Positions 1 through 11,840 of a stretch of DNA of 64,000 nt are shown here, one piece after another. The stretch lies in the NCBI GenBank assembly GCA_029948255.1, contig JALIZF010001269.1:124001-188000 (forward strand), read 5' to 3'. The stretch comes from Telmatactis stephensoni (lineage: Eukaryota; Cnidaria; Anthozoa; Actiniaria; Isophelliidae). The stretch's first letter is position 1. The number at the start of each line of letters is the position of its first letter. The notes under the pieces were generated by a model. That model had not been told where the DNA came from, did not search any database, and saw only the letters and a list, made by a program, of their open reading frames with translations. Both the position numbers and the translations under genes were made by a program.

Positions 1-61
1 AAGATGGACATCTGTTGACGCTCCTGTTAGTGTCCATTCTAGAGGACTTCACTGTATATGG

Positions 62-316
62 CAGGCTCGTAACATGGTATATGGGATCAGGGATCAAGCT
101 CCAAATCATGGCCAGGATCTGGGATCAGAGGCCAGGGCTCGGGGATCAAATGGGTGGGATCGAGGATCAAGGACATTGGGTCAGGATCAGGGATCAGCTT
201 AGTTTTTTGCACCAAGGATCAAGGATCAAAAATTTCTGAAAATATGGGCTCAGAAATCAAAATTTCCGTAAAAACCCGGGATCAGTGAGACGAAAATATA
301 CCATGTTACGAGCCTG
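62..316. mobile_element. 255 bp MITE with 21 bp terminal inverted repeats
   Basis: Ends are CAGGCTCGTAACATGGTATA and its complement. ATATGG is present on both sides (56-61 and 317-322). The paralogous intron of copy 2 near 36411 reads straight through, so the insertion is copy 1-specific. The interior is rich in GGATCA units. CAG...CTG ends suggest hAT-like origin, but only 6 bp of duplication is seen. Confidence 0.7.
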
Positions 317-611
317 ATATGGTACACTCAAGTGACTTTGACCAAAAGTTTCAGGTCTAGTTTCATACTCAGTTATTAGTCTATTATTGAGTCATTGGAT
401 TGCATCTATCTTACCTGTTGTACATGCAGCTTGTTGGATTCAGTTAAATGCTGTGTTAGACCTTCAAGGTTCTGTCTTTATTTGTCACATGGGAATGATT
501 TGGCTTTTCTATGGCTCATAATGTCCCTGTACCATTGTTTGTTTGATCGATTACTGCTTCATTTGTAATTATTTTTAATGTTCTATCGACTATATTTATC
601 ACCGTTTCTAG

Positions 612-720
612 GCCAATGGCATTGAGTGTGACTGCAAGAGGAATACAGCTGGCAAAAACTGTGAAAAATGTTTACCACTCTTCAACAACAAACCTTACGA
701 GATAAGAAAATCATGCGAAG
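612..720 (+). CDS. laminin copy 1 exon, second half of LE1
   Basis: Acceptor TTTCTAG, donor GTAGGC. Encodes ANGIECDCKRNTAGKNCEKC and the tail of the repeat. Identical in protein to 36802-36910 in copy 2. Begins in phase 0, ends in phase 1. Confidence 0.85.
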
Positions 721-3700
721 GTAGGCTATTACCGCAAACAATTGTATCATTAGCCATCTGATTATGGTTTATGGTTTATTAAATTTAATATTTTATTGAA
801 TAAAATATAATACACTACTGCTTTATATTTATGTTGATTTATCCATTATTTCGTATGACTGTAATAGTAATGCGCTTTGCCACGACTGTATCAGTGGTGT
901 ACTGTCTATAAAAACATTCAAAACTCGAACCATGCCATTCCGTGACCTCGTCATTTACACATGCAGTTATACACATACGAAACTTACTCTATTGACGTGC
1001 GGTCGTCACACGACCAAAACTTCAGTTGCCTGAAGAAGACCAAAGGTTTTGGTCGCAACATAGCACACTCCGCTATAAATCTCATTTCCAGTAAGTGACT
1101 CAATTCGTTTCTAATTTCAATCCACTGAACGATTGACAACATTCATTCATTCACTTATACTGTATGCCGTGGTCATGAGTACATGGATTCTTGATGTAAC
1201 AAAAAAATGATCTCTTTCTCTGTTATATTTAGATTGTGGCTGTAACAACCATGCAGTAAGCTGTCATTACAATACTGCCAAGGGATATGGAGTATGTGGT
1301 AACTGTACTGACAATACAACTGGTGATAAGTGTGAGCTGTGTAAAATGGAGCATTACAAGAACAGTGCTGTTATGATGAACCATTCTAAAACTTGTATAC
1401 GTAAGTTAGAATATGGCTTATTGTTATATACGAACTTTCAAAGTCTATTTTTCTCGTGCTTTGATTGGGCAAGGGGGTATCACGTTAACGTGAACAATTA
1501 ACACTTATTTACTGGGACCGAGGAAGCAGTATGTTTTGTGGTCCCGAGACCGCTGAAACATTGAGGTCGAAGGACCAAAATACATACTACTTTCCCGAGG
1601 TTCTAGCAAATAAGTGATTTGTTATATATCAACTGTCAAAGAATAAAATAAAGAGCAAAACGTCGCTGCCTACAATTAAAGTTTTTAATCAAAATTCACA
1701 CAAAACCTGCCTACAAACTGACCGTTTTTCACACAAAGCTTTTCGGAGAATTGTTGCAGCTCTTTTGGTGACATTCATGGTTGGTTATCAATCTTTTTCT
1801 CGGAATAAATGTTTTATATTGGTCTTAACAGTTTGACAATAAACACAATTCTTGCCTCATCATTTCCGAATGAATGAATTTACAAACGCCCGCTGCCAAA
1901 AACCCTTCTTCAAATCAACTTCTGGTTTTCGTATCAAGCTTTTGCCTATTGTTCGGTTGTCATTGGCGAAAACAATAGAGCCATTCACGCTTCACAAGTT
2001 CCATGTTCGGTACATGGCTTCGGGGGCCTTTCGATAGACGTCATTAACGCTCGTTAAGCACTCGCAAAAAGACAAAAAGTTCCCAACCCTAGTGGGCGAA
2101 GGACGATTTTGTCCTGCTCAATGGAGACAAAAAATTGACTTACCATACCGGACGCAGTGGTTTTTGATTCTTCGCATGAAACCAAAATATTACTAACCCG
2201 AAGCTAAGAAAGATCTGTTTATAATTTTAGGCAGTTGTTTATAATTTTAAGACTACAATATTAACAAACACCAGTTTACTTTAGAAACTTTTTAGTTGAA
2301 TCTCCTAATAAACATCTTACACAAGAATTTTTCAAAGTCTTTTTAGTCTGTTGTATTCGAAACATTCAAGCGCCACAAGTAAAGTGTCTCAGTACCAACT
2401 GAACTGAAGAGTTTTGACACGGTTGTCAAGTTGTTGTTTATAGTTTCGCTTGTCAAAAAATCCAGCAAAAGTTTCATTTCAATAACTGTCTGAAATAAAC
2501 AGAAACATATCCCTCGTGGAATAGCAGAAAGTATTTTTCTTTCTCTGAAACATCCAAACAACAGATATGAAATCAACAGTTGACGAAAATCTGCCAAGAA
2601 GTGTTTTGACACGGTTGTCAAGTAATGTTGTTGTTTATATATAGTTTCGCTTGTCAAAAAATCCAGCAAAAGTTTCATCTCAATAACGTACTGTCTGAAA
2701 TAAACAGAAACATATCCCTCGTGGAATAGCAGAAAGTATTTTTCTTTCTCTCAAACATCCAAACTCAACAGTTGATGAAAATCAACCAAGAAGAGTTTTG
2801 ACACGGTTGTCAAGCTGTTATTCATAGCTTCGCTTGTCAAAAAATCCAGCAAAATTTTCATTTCAATAACTGTCTGAAATAAACAGAAACATATCCCTCG
2901 TGGAATGGCAGAAAGTATTTTTCTTTCCCTCAAACATCTAAACGACAAATATGAAGTCAACATGCAGTTGATGAAATCTGCCAAGAAGAGTTTTGAAGGT
3001 TGTCAAGTTGTTGTTTATAGTTTCGCTTGTCAAAAAATCCAGCAAAAGTTTCACTTAAATGTTTTTAAATCAGAAGCATATTCTTTGTGTATCTTAATTT
3101 TTTTCCACAAGAATATAAACCGTAGATATAAAGTTAACAGTTGGTGTGATGAACTGATCTACCAAGAAGAGTTTTGACACGGTTATCAAGTTGAGTTGTT
3201 TATAGTTTTGCTTGTCAAAAATCCCGTATCAAATGTTTATCTCGATCGATTGGAACTGTTTGGAATCTCTTTAGAAGCAAACAGAAACGTACCTGTTGTT
3301 AAATGTTACAATCAAAAGTCTACATAGAGATATGAAGTCAACAGTTGGTGAAAGACTATAGAAGAAGAGTTTTCGGACACACGATTTGTCAAGTTGTTTT
3401 GTAGTTTCGCAGCTAAAAAAAATCTAACAAAAGTTTCACTTTAGTAAAAAACTATTTGGAATTTCTAAATAGACAGAAACATATCACTCGTGAAATGTTA
3501 TAAAATTCATTTCTTTTTTTCATTTACCTACACGGGACTCATTTCATGAACAAAGAGTTTTATTTACTGAGAGTACGTAGCCTCAGTGCATGTCAATTAT
3601 CAACGAAAGGGGTTCCCTCAGCAGTACAAAAATATATTCTCCAGGGTCCTCTGTATTTGGATAAATTTTATCGCCTCCCCCACGGGAGGTAATTGTCACT

Positions 3701-6700
3701 TATTCGGATTACTCATTCGGAAAACTCAACAGCTCATTTGCATACTCGGCTGATTTGTCACGGTGATTAATTCTATTGTACTCCGCTAACAAAAGATCTC
3801 CAAATAAGGTCATTTTTGGAGTCCCAATGACAACCGAAAGCTTGATACGTGTTATTACCGGTCCACAACATATTGTTGCCCGTTGCCCAGGGAAACATCG
3901 AAACTTGTTCACGTTCACGTTATAGCCTCTCATCCAATCAGATCACGAGAACAATGAACTTTGACAGTTGGTATATAACGAGTGGGAGTTGGAGTTAAAA
4001 CTTTTCAAGCCAGTTATATTTTTTGCAGTGTTTATTTGTTGTGCTATATTGATTATCTGGGATAACAGAAGTAAAAAAAAACTTGTTTGAAAATTTTCAT
4101 ACCAAAGATAACTTAAAATCACAACCGCTATGCCTTTTATGCATACTTTGTCAAGTCTATATCCCTTGCCTATCACCCAGAGTGACACTCACAATGAAAC
4201 CCATTAATACCTGCAGCTGTTACTTCAAAGTTTATTTAAACTCTCTAATATATATTATTTACATTGTATTGTATTTTTTAATCTCTAGCATGTGGATGCA
4301 ATCTAAATGGTGTACCCAACATTTCCAACCGTACTCACTGTCACCCCACTACTGGTCAATGTTATTGTAAACCAAGAGTACAGGGAAGGGCGTGTGACAC
4401 ATGCCAACCAAATTACTGGAACTATTCTTCAGGATGTGAAGGTAAAATATTGGTGTATACGTATTATGTTGCTTTACACCTTCCACTAGCTGAAACTAAT
4501 AAATTGCCCTTATGATGACGAAGATTATACCTAGAAACCCTAGTAACAGATACTAAATTTGATAAATATTGTGGTACCAGCCTATGTAAACATTTAAAAG
4601 TTAACAATAAGATCTTAAAATGAATAATTGAATAATACAGGTGTTATATGGCAAAAACGAGGAAGTTCTACAATAAGCCTGGCGTCAGCGTTTTGTACTC
4701 TCTGCAGTTAAGTAATATAAACATCAGGAAGGCCGTACAATAAGCTATTACAATAATCTACTTTACTTGTAATGAAAGTATTAACTAAATATTCTGTCGT
4801 ATCACGAGAGAAATATCTTGGATGATCAGGGCCAGGTCTTCTGCATGCTTCAAATGGCCATCATCACCTGAAGTTCGGTCTTAGGGAAGCAAGGGTGGCC
4901 GAGTGGTTAGACCGCTTGCCTCTCACCGCTGTTTTCCCTGGTTCGATACCCGGACGGGGCGCTTCATGTGAGTTGAGTTTGTTAGTTCGTTCTCTCCCTT
5001 GCTTCGAGGGTTTTTCTCCGGGTCCTCCGGTTTTCCTCCCTCAATCAAAAACGAACTGGTGAGTCGAGTGATTATTTGCAAAATATTCAAGGTAGAGGTA
5101 GTGAGTGTGAGAGTATAGTGTCCCCCAATTAGTGCGCGAGCGCTAGTAGACTAGGACACTTAAATAAACAGTTATTTATTTTATTTTATTTATTTTAATT
5201 TCCATACATGCCTGATCAATGGGTAATTGAGATTAAAATTTCAAACATAAAACATGTATGCTATCAGTGCTCAACGCTTTATGTTCACACCACTTAAGTC
5301 ATTCAGTTTTTGTATCTACTGCAGAATGCAGTAGATACTATGTCATCGTGTTGAAAATGGATATACTTCATGCTTCACTCAAATTATGAGATCACGGTAT
5401 ATTGGTATTCACCAGAACATGTGTGAGTTTCGACACGAAGTTCTATGCTTGTTAACAATAGAAAGTGTTAACAATAGAAAAGTCGGAATAATTTCGGAAA
5501 ATACATGACGGGAACACGGACATGACGACTGTTGACAAGTTTGACAGGAATTCAAGTCAAAAATCTTGGTAAGCGATGTTTTTAACAATGTTGTTATGCC
5601 CATTGATAAGGCTCAGCTTTAATAGAATGTGTCAGGTTTATTCTTATGGAGAATTTTTAAATCATCATTCAATTTTGAGGTCGTTTTTGAGCCGGTATAA
5701 AGTCGTTTGAGCCTTTCGCAAATGTTCTATCTTTTAGCAACAGTAAATAAGTTTACACCGATTGCATGTAAACTATCATCAAGTAATTCACTTCGTTATA
5801 TAATATTTTAGCTCCTATTTAAATAAAAAAAATGTCATGGCCTACAGTATGTACGAAGACCTCAAACCGTGGATCTTGATTGCAAGGGCCAAACAAACAC
5901 TAGCAATTCCTTTTATAAAACCTATGACACTGTCTATGAAAGCTGTCTCTATTGATGGACATAAAAACATTCTTAAAAATATCACTTACCAAGTTTTTCC
6001 GAACATTTAATTTCTATCAACAACAGTTGAGGTAATAACAAACTGCCCTGTCCAACTCCATAAAATTCTTCAACATTCTTCATGGAGTTGTCTTTTCAAT
6101 GCATTTCACATTGTCAAAAATATTTCTATAACACGTCTGCAGTAGATACATGCACCTTTCAGGTGCCTTTTATTTAGCTATAGTTCTCATACTTCCAGAG
6201 ATGTGTTACAGTTGCACTTAAAATACTTTTACCAGCAATATTAAACCAGGCATCTGTGAATTAATGCAATTATATGATGTTTGTTTCTGTTATTAAAATG
6301 CAAATAATTGTCCGATAATTAAACTGTCGTCTCAAAGTCGGCGTTCGTGAATGGCCCAAACTTTGAGGACGGTATCAAAGTGAATTTCTTCAAAACCACA
6401 AAAACCTACCCGTGAGAGCGCCAGTCTGTGGCCCCGGAGCATCACATGTGGCTTGAATTTCTTGTTCGTTCTTTCCCTTGGTTGGAGGGTTTTAATTTTT
6501 TCTGCGGGTGGGTGCTCAGCTCCGGTTTTACTGCCCTCACTAGTTTCGATCTAAGCTGTGATCCGTGATCAGTTGTGTTCAGACATGGATCGTTTGGTAG
6601 CAGCTTCGAGTGTGTATGTAAATGTGTAACTGTCTCGTAGTGAAAGGGCCCTTGTATACCATCGGCTCCGGATTACGTTGAGGTGCGCCCATCGTAATTT

Positions 6701-7684
6701 TGTAATTGTGCTGCAAGGAAGGGTGATGAGCTACCCCAAATTTATTTGTTTTATTGTTTCAAGAGATAAGAGAAAATGTTTCAGTACTGAAGTTATTACA
6801 TTGAATCAAAATTGATGTGATGAATGTCGTGAATATCCTTGTACGTTCAAATTTCATCTAGCTAGCGAGAAAAGGAAGGATAATAGTTAAAGGAAACCTT
6901 TTCTTGCAGAGTAATCCTTCTAATTTCCCTTCAGGTAGATCATTTAAAAAAGCAGTAGTAGCTAGAAAGTGCATTACCTCTTACACTGTAGATGTATTCC
7001 ACCCTTGCCCTTTGTTCATCAGTGTTAATGATTATACTTCTAATTGTTCTTCACAGCATGTCCATGCAATTCAATTGGAAGTCGTTCTGGCACACCATGT
7101 AATCGTGTTACTGGACAGTGTCAATGTCTACCACGTGTTGTAGGATGGTCATGCGATCGATGTGAAGCCAACGCGTTTAATTTCTCTAGAGGTGTGGGTT
7201 GTTTAGCATGTAGTTGTCATCCACAAGGTTCTACAAAACAACAATGTGATGAGGTTAGTGGTTAAAATCATTAAATTAGCTCAAACCATATTTGTGGGAA
7301 TTTGAAATTTGAAATGTTATGTGCTTGGTTTTCGTGAGGAATGAAAGCAGAAGCGTAAGCAACATACGCAGACTCAGCATGCACTGTCCACTGTCTTCTC
7401 TCAATTAGAAATGCAACAGTAAGTCTGCCTAGGGTTATTTCCGCTTCTGCTTCCTTCCCTCATGAAAACAAGGGTTTAGGACGACTTTATGAAATTTCTC
7501 AGAAATCAACATTCTTGCTTGTGGTAGTCTTTTATTGAGTTCATTGTTACTGTTTAAATTGTTGTATTCTTCTCTCTACAGACTACGGGTAAATGTGATT
7601 GTAAAGCAAATGTCGTTGGTGACAAGTGTGACTCTTGTGCGCCTGGTTTTCATGGTATCACCTTGACATCTTCTTGCCAATTAA
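612..7684 (+). CDS. laminin gamma-like gene, copy 1: five LE exons, 5' end outside window
   Basis: Five exons (612-720, 1233-1400, 4289-4441, 7057-7253, 7582-7684) encode consecutive laminin-type EGF (LE) repeats, each with eight cysteines. All have AG/GT borders and compatible phases (1,1,1,0,1). They are close copies of exons 3-7 of the complete gene at 30157-50335, so the LN domain and start presumably lie upstream of base 1. LE repeats form the rod-like short arm of secreted laminin chains. No L4 domain and no coiled coil follow; the sequence after 7684 matches the flank of the LAST known exon of copy 2 (50336 onward). The copy may be a shortened gene (LN plus five LE) or a dying paralogue. 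No frameshift or internal stop is seen in the five exons. Confidence 0.8.
1233..1400 (+). CDS. laminin copy 1 exon, LE2
   Basis: 168 bp, phase 1 to 1. Starts CGCNNHAVSCHYN after the split Asp codon and carries several NxT/S glycosylation sequons. Differs from 37642-37809 by a few residues only (for example VCGNC against VCDNC, KMEH against KVEH). Confidence 0.85.
1435..2330. other. intronic sequence without recognised gene
   Basis: AT-rich intron. It contains a block around 1480-1610 in which CACTTATTTACTGGGACC and its rough complement recur, probably an old inverted-repeat element. No splice-compatible coding exon was seen on either strand. Confidence 0.3.
2402..3440. repeat. degenerate tandem repeat, about 190 bp period, six units
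   Basis: The phrase GAAGAGTTTTGACACGGTTG recurs near 2407, 2598, 2791, 2984, 3166 and 3365. It is followed each time by a stretch ending CTTGTCAAAAAATCCAGC and one containing ACATATCCCTCGTGGAAT. The first three units are most alike; later ones diverge. It is absent from the homologous intron of copy 2. Confidence 0.75.
4289..4441 (+). CDS. laminin copy 1 exon, LE3
   Basis: 153 bp, phase 1 to 1. Begins CGCNLNGVPNISNRTHCHPT and ends NYSSGCE. Equals 38507-38659 except single changes. The intron before it (1401-4288) is 2.9 kb against 0.7 kb in copy 2, enlarged by a 190 bp tandem repeat. Confidence 0.85.
4885..5198 (+). mobile_element. tRNA-derived SINE
   Basis: The head carries an RNA polymerase III A box (TGGCCGAGTGG) and B box (GGTTCGATACC) at tRNA spacing. 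A roughly 230 bp body follows, ending in a T/A-rich tail. The copy 2 intron near 38850 has the uninterrupted site. Same family as 40776-41070 on the other strand. Confidence 0.75.
5199..6860. other. intron; homologous to 38860-39660 in part
   Basis: No exon seen. Bases 6340-6730 match 39225-39590 (shared phrase CGGTATCAAAGTGA, then GAGAGCGCC and GTGGCCCCGGAGCATCACAT), a SINE-like body without an intact tRNA head. A small palindrome, CTACTGCAGAATGCAGTAG, lies near 5318. Confidence 0.45.
7057..7253 (+). CDS. laminin copy 1 exon, LE4 and start of LE5
   Basis: 197 bp, phase 1 to 0. Encodes CPCNSIGSRSGTPCNRVTGQ and the start of the next repeat. The donor is GTTAGT instead of the GTAAGT of its two paralogues. 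Residues NFSRG and GSTKQQC match the copy 2 exon at 48993-49189 better than that at 40140-40336, and the flanking introns agree (see findings). Confidence 0.85.
7582..7684 (+). CDS. laminin copy 1 exon, LE5
   Basis: 103 bp, one codon (TTA) longer than the two paralogues at 40640-40739 and 50236-50335. Encodes TTGKCDCKANVVGDKCDSC and a C-terminal tail. Donor GTAAGT. Reading into the intron meets a stop (TAA) three codons on. No further exon of this gene was recognised before the TRAF gene at 14066. Confidence 0.8.
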
Positions 7685-7970
7685 GTAAGTAATTACTAAG
7701 GTTTGATGACAAACCTTTATGTACCAAGAACGTGGCTAGCGAAGCTTAAGGGAGGGTTCCAAGGGTTCTGGAACCCCCTTTGGTTCCCTTTCTATTGTAT
7801 ATTAATATAATAATTAATACATCATGCACGCTCTGATTGGTCAAGAACCGTGTGTTATAACAGTACGCACACGTAGATGACGTCATGAAGTCTTACGCGC
7901 GTTCTGATTGGTTGAATTGTTTCGATGAATATTATTTAAAACAAATTGGTCTCATTTTCTTTGTGGGTCG

Positions 7971-8104
7971 GTACTCTAATAGACGCACAGATGTCGTCAA
8001 AATGTGGTGAAACATCAGTCAGGCCACTTGATTTGGTCTCGTGGCGTACATTTTTGTTCTCGCCACATTTTGATGTCATCGGTACATCTACATCTGACAG
8101 CACA
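7971..8104. repeat. decayed hairpin, partner of 50620-50746
   Basis: CAAAATGTGGTG at the left pairs with CGCCACATTTTG at the right. In copy 2 the hairpin is much better preserved. Upstream lie two inverted CCAAT boxes (CTGATTGG) and TGACGTCA. Confidence 0.5.
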
Positions 8105-8243
8105 GACACATGGGAAAAATGGAATCTTTCCGTTAAAGGCCCATGCCACTTGCACCCAAGATTGATTGTGGCCGCTTATATTTTTGTTTTGGATAACGCT
8201 ATTATTGTCCGAACTCGCGATCTATTTGGACAAACACTCTTGA

Positions 8244-8460
8244 ATAGACCATTTCACGGATACCGTAGCTCAACCTCAGCCTCGTCACAGTGTAATTATT
8301 CTTTAGAATATTATGTACATTCCACGGTAATGTAAGGAATTTACACATCAACGGACAATGAAAGCACATCAAAATTCCACGGGCTGTACTATATTTCAAA
8401 AGAATATATTGCACTGTGACGAGGCTGAGGTTGAGCTACGGTATCCGTGAAATGGTCTAT
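8244..8460. mobile_element. 217 bp MITE with 49 bp inverted repeats
   Basis: Arms 8244-8292 and 8412-8460 are complementary (ATAGACCATTTCACGGATAC and onward). TGA flanks both ends. Homologous sites near 50785 and 41285 lack it, so insertion followed the duplications. Confidence 0.75.
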
Positions 8461-8578
8461 TGAGAGTTCTGTAGTAACAAGTGAACGGATCAATTGCTTC
8501 GCGGTGATACTGTGGTGTTTTAATCGATTTCTGTTGGACTTTGAGGTTTGCTTTTATACCTTCTTTATTTAAACCGCC

Positions 8579-8862
8579 ATGGAATCTGATCAGTCGCTGA
8601 ATTTTACCAATAATAAGGGAGGATCAGATGTACTTTTGAACGCTTATGGCTCACTCGTTGCTTAAAATAACGATGAAATGTTCGACACTTCACAGGTACG
8701 TAAGTCTTCAGAAATATCTGTATATATTTTTGCTGCGTTCTTTTTTATGAACGAGTACTTATTTGTAATAATTGTTTATAGGATTTTCAAGTAAACTGCA
8801 TTAGTAAGAGCCAATATACTAGTCGCCTAAGAGGCCGTGGTTTCTGTGCTTGTAAAAAGTGA
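8579..8862 (+). pseudogene. cysteine-rich relic, copy 1
   Basis: ATG at 8579 opens MESDQSLNFTNN and stops early. A second block at 8782-8862 (after TTTATAG) reads DFQV then RGRGFCACK and stops. Copy 2 (50891-51345) keeps a longer second exon. Family not recognised. Stops in both copies argue for a relic, possibly part of an old transposon. Confidence 0.4.
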
Positions 8863-9984
8863 AGAGTGTTCAACAAAATGCACGGTTACTTCCACAAAAT
8901 GCAAAAACATGGTATGGGTCTATTGAATACTTTTTGTCAACAACTGCTCTAAAATCTAATCTTATTTCTCCTAATTTACGTCTCTCAGGACTTGCAGAAT
9001 GCTGAAAACGACCAAGTACCTAGTGCAAAACAGTTCGAGACTGATTCGAGTGGATAGGTAGCTAGAAAACGAAGACCAAAGACACAAAAATAAAGACTCC
9101 CAAATTGTACTACCGAAAGGCCTTGAAAATTGCTAGAAACATTGATTCCACCACCAACTTAACTCTCGTTTAATATAGATTGACATTTTTCAAACATTTC
9201 CGAGAGGTGTCTTCCTTTAACAGAAGAAAAACAGAAAAAATAAAAATAGAAAACGAAGAGCCCTTTTCAAATGACCAGAAGCAAATGATGCAGTATCGCT
9301 CGTAAATTAAATACTGCTCATTTCTACTAAAGAAAGTAGTAGATGTTCAAAAAACAAAAAACAAACAAAACAAAACAAAAACAAAAAAAAGACACGCACT
9401 TCAAAAAGGGATGTCTTCGTTTTATACCGGCACCTCTCCCCACCACTACAAAAAAAAATTGAAAACGAGGACCCCCGCCCAAATTAAAATGACCACATGT
9501 GGTCTGAATAATCAAGACAGTGACAGTCGGCTGTCGGCTTATTTTCCCACCAAGCCCTGCCTGGTATAAATTTTATAATATTAATTCCTGGTATTAAATC
9601 TATGACATATAGCATTGGAGTCATGTTTTACTGTGAGGACTTCTGATGATAATGATAATAATGGAAACTTTATTATACGTTTTTTCTTACAATTATAAAC
9701 CTCACTTCTCAGGTAGTTTACAATCTTCTACTTGAATCTTATACATAACTGAAACGTTTAATTATATATATATATTTTTACATTGTATGATTATTATGAT
9801 AAACATATGATGAAAACGATATATATATATATATATGTATATATTATACTAAAAAGGAAGAGAAAAAAAACCTTAATGTTTAAAAATTCATCAGCTCAGG
9901 ATTGTTCCATTCTTTGTTTCTTGAACAGAAAATAAAATAAGTTGTTCTTATGGCAATGTTCATAATGTTTCTGATAACGTATTT

Positions 9985-10004
9985 GAATAATAATAATAAT
10001 AATG

Positions 10005-10039
<35 letters not shown>

Positions 10040-10106
10040 TTTTATTTTTTTTATAATTAATAATAACTTTTATTTAAATCTATAAATAATAATAATAATA
10101 ATAATA

Positions 10107-10184
<78 letters not shown>

Positions 10185-10190
10185 TAATAA
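9985..10190. repeat. (AAT)n microsatellite
   Basis: Two long runs of TAA, 9985-10041 and 10085-10190, with few interruptions. Confidence 0.9.
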
Positions 10191-10235
10191 TGAACATTTA
10201 TATAGCGCCTATCCAAAATCTGTTCTAAGCGCTTT
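10191..10235. repeat. microsatellite-linked TATATAGCGCC / AAGCGCTTT motif
   Basis: ATTTATATAGCGCC and CTAAGCGCTTTAG lie 15-20 bp apart directly beside (AAT)n. Similar paired GCGC motifs next to microsatellites are common in invertebrate genomes; here only the motif itself is seen. Confidence 0.4.
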
Positions 10236-11239
10236 AGAAAAAAACATATAACATGCATGGTAGACTGTGAGCATAGGATGGCGCCTTGGGCTGCCGCTAC
10301 ACAGTCCGTACCATGAAAATTAATTTTAAAATACACTACAAATTACTGTTTAAAATTATAATCAAAACACAATAAAATTAAAGTTCACTGATGCATGATG
10401 GCCGTTGGCTCAGTCGAGCTCATCCGCCCTTTGACAAGTCTTGTTTTTATTCCTGCTGAATGTCATGCCACCCTCCTCACCAGAAAGAACCTGGTGGGGG
10501 AGCCGGTTTAGACGCCGACTAGCCTCCTCCGCAGGCAACTGTTCGCTTTTTTCGCTTTGGGCCTCCTGTGTTTTAGGCACGTAGTGGCCTGGACGCCAGG
10601 CGAGAAAAGGCGAGAGTTGCCTGCCAAATATCGACAACTACTTGTCAGATCGCGCAGGTCGGTTCGCGCATCTTAAAATCTCCTAAGCAGGGGAGGGGCG
10701 TTAAGAATTCGTAGCCTCAAAGATGTCTACGGGGTACAGTGTTAGAATTTTCTCATTGTGTATGATCTCTTATAAACTAAATCGCCTGTATTCCTACTTT
10801 CGCGGCACAAAAATTATTACCGTTACAATGATGTAAATGGTCACGAAAATTAATAGCAAATTCTTAGCTTTCAAAGCTGCTTTGAAACCAGTATTAAAAC
10901 TGATTGCGCCCGGCATCCGTGGAAGTCCGTGAGTTCGATGCATGGAAATGGCGTATCTACTATGATCTACTACTAACAGCCAGATAGTTCCTCAGGTTCT
11001 ATTAGAAAGTATGTGTTAGCATCAAGGTCAACCGTCGTTAATCATTTGTCCGATAAAATTACTGCCTTTCAGATCAGCCGGCGCTACTCAGCGTTTACCG
11101 CCGGAGATATATCGTAGGGACTACAAAATTTATTAAGGAAATACACTTGTTCAAACATATTCTTGGCCTCAGGAGTGATCGAACATATAACTGAGCAGTT
11201 TACCTCAGTGAGTTTAAGCCTGAGCGGCAGACTCTCGAA

Positions 11240-11308
11240 TACCCTGCTTGGCAGAGGTTTATTTTCCCCCTCTAACGGAAAATAACGAAACCTCTGCCAA
11301 GCAGGGTA
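11240..11308. repeat. short hairpin element
   Basis: TACCCTGCTTGGCAGAGGTT pairs with AACCTCTGCCAAGCAGGGTA around a short loop. Lies within the copy 1-specific insertion. Confidence 0.7.
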
Positions 11309-11840
11309 TGAATTCTTTCAGTATTTGAATTTTTTCCGCTTTCTCTGAGCCTTTTTGTATTCGAAAGTACTATTCGCTAGAACATATTTGAGTCTCTGAA
11401 ATGAATCAACTACTGAGCCACTGGGAGAAAGGATTTTGGTAACACAATGAGCCCCCTAGGGGACCCGGGGTACATGTGCATGTCCTCGAGGTACCACTGC
11501 ATGTCCGAACCCTTCGATATTTGGCAGGCAACCCCTTCTTCTTTTTTCCCTCCTCCTTTTCGTCCCCAGTCTTTTTTCTTCTCAAAAGTTCGCACAGGAA
11601 GCCCAAAAGGTTGCCTGCGGAGGAGGCTAGACGCCGACAACCCGTCCATGTGGCAGGTAGTACTGGGTTACATGTTACCAGTAGCAGGCTCCAGCCTGAC
11701 CTGACCTGATAACACCCGATTATCATATTATGCCAACTTGGACAACTCCAAGAAATCCAGTTCAGCCCTGATGAGACGACAAATATAGACTGTGTTCGAG
11801 GGACTATTCACAAGCTTGTTCCTCCTCAACATCGAAGAAA

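Larger units (their letters stand above)
9640..11705. mobile_element. about 2.05 kb insertion specific to cassette copy 1
   Basis: Copy 2 reads without interruption across 52020-52050 (CTGATGACGCCCAATTATC), whereas copy 1 has CTGATGATAATG on the left and CTGATAACACCCGATTATC on the right of this block. It contains a long (AAT)n tract, a TATATAGCGCC motif, and an inverted pair: GTTGCCTGCCAAATATCGA (about 10617) against TCGATATTTGGCAGGCAAC (about 11512), and CCTCCTCCGCAGGCAAC against its complement. Probably composite. No transposase ORF. Confidence 0.55.

Noticed and set aside
4893..4960. tRNA gene
   Set aside because: A and B boxes are present but the acceptor stem does not close and a SINE body follows; the same applies at 12046-12118 and 40990-41070.
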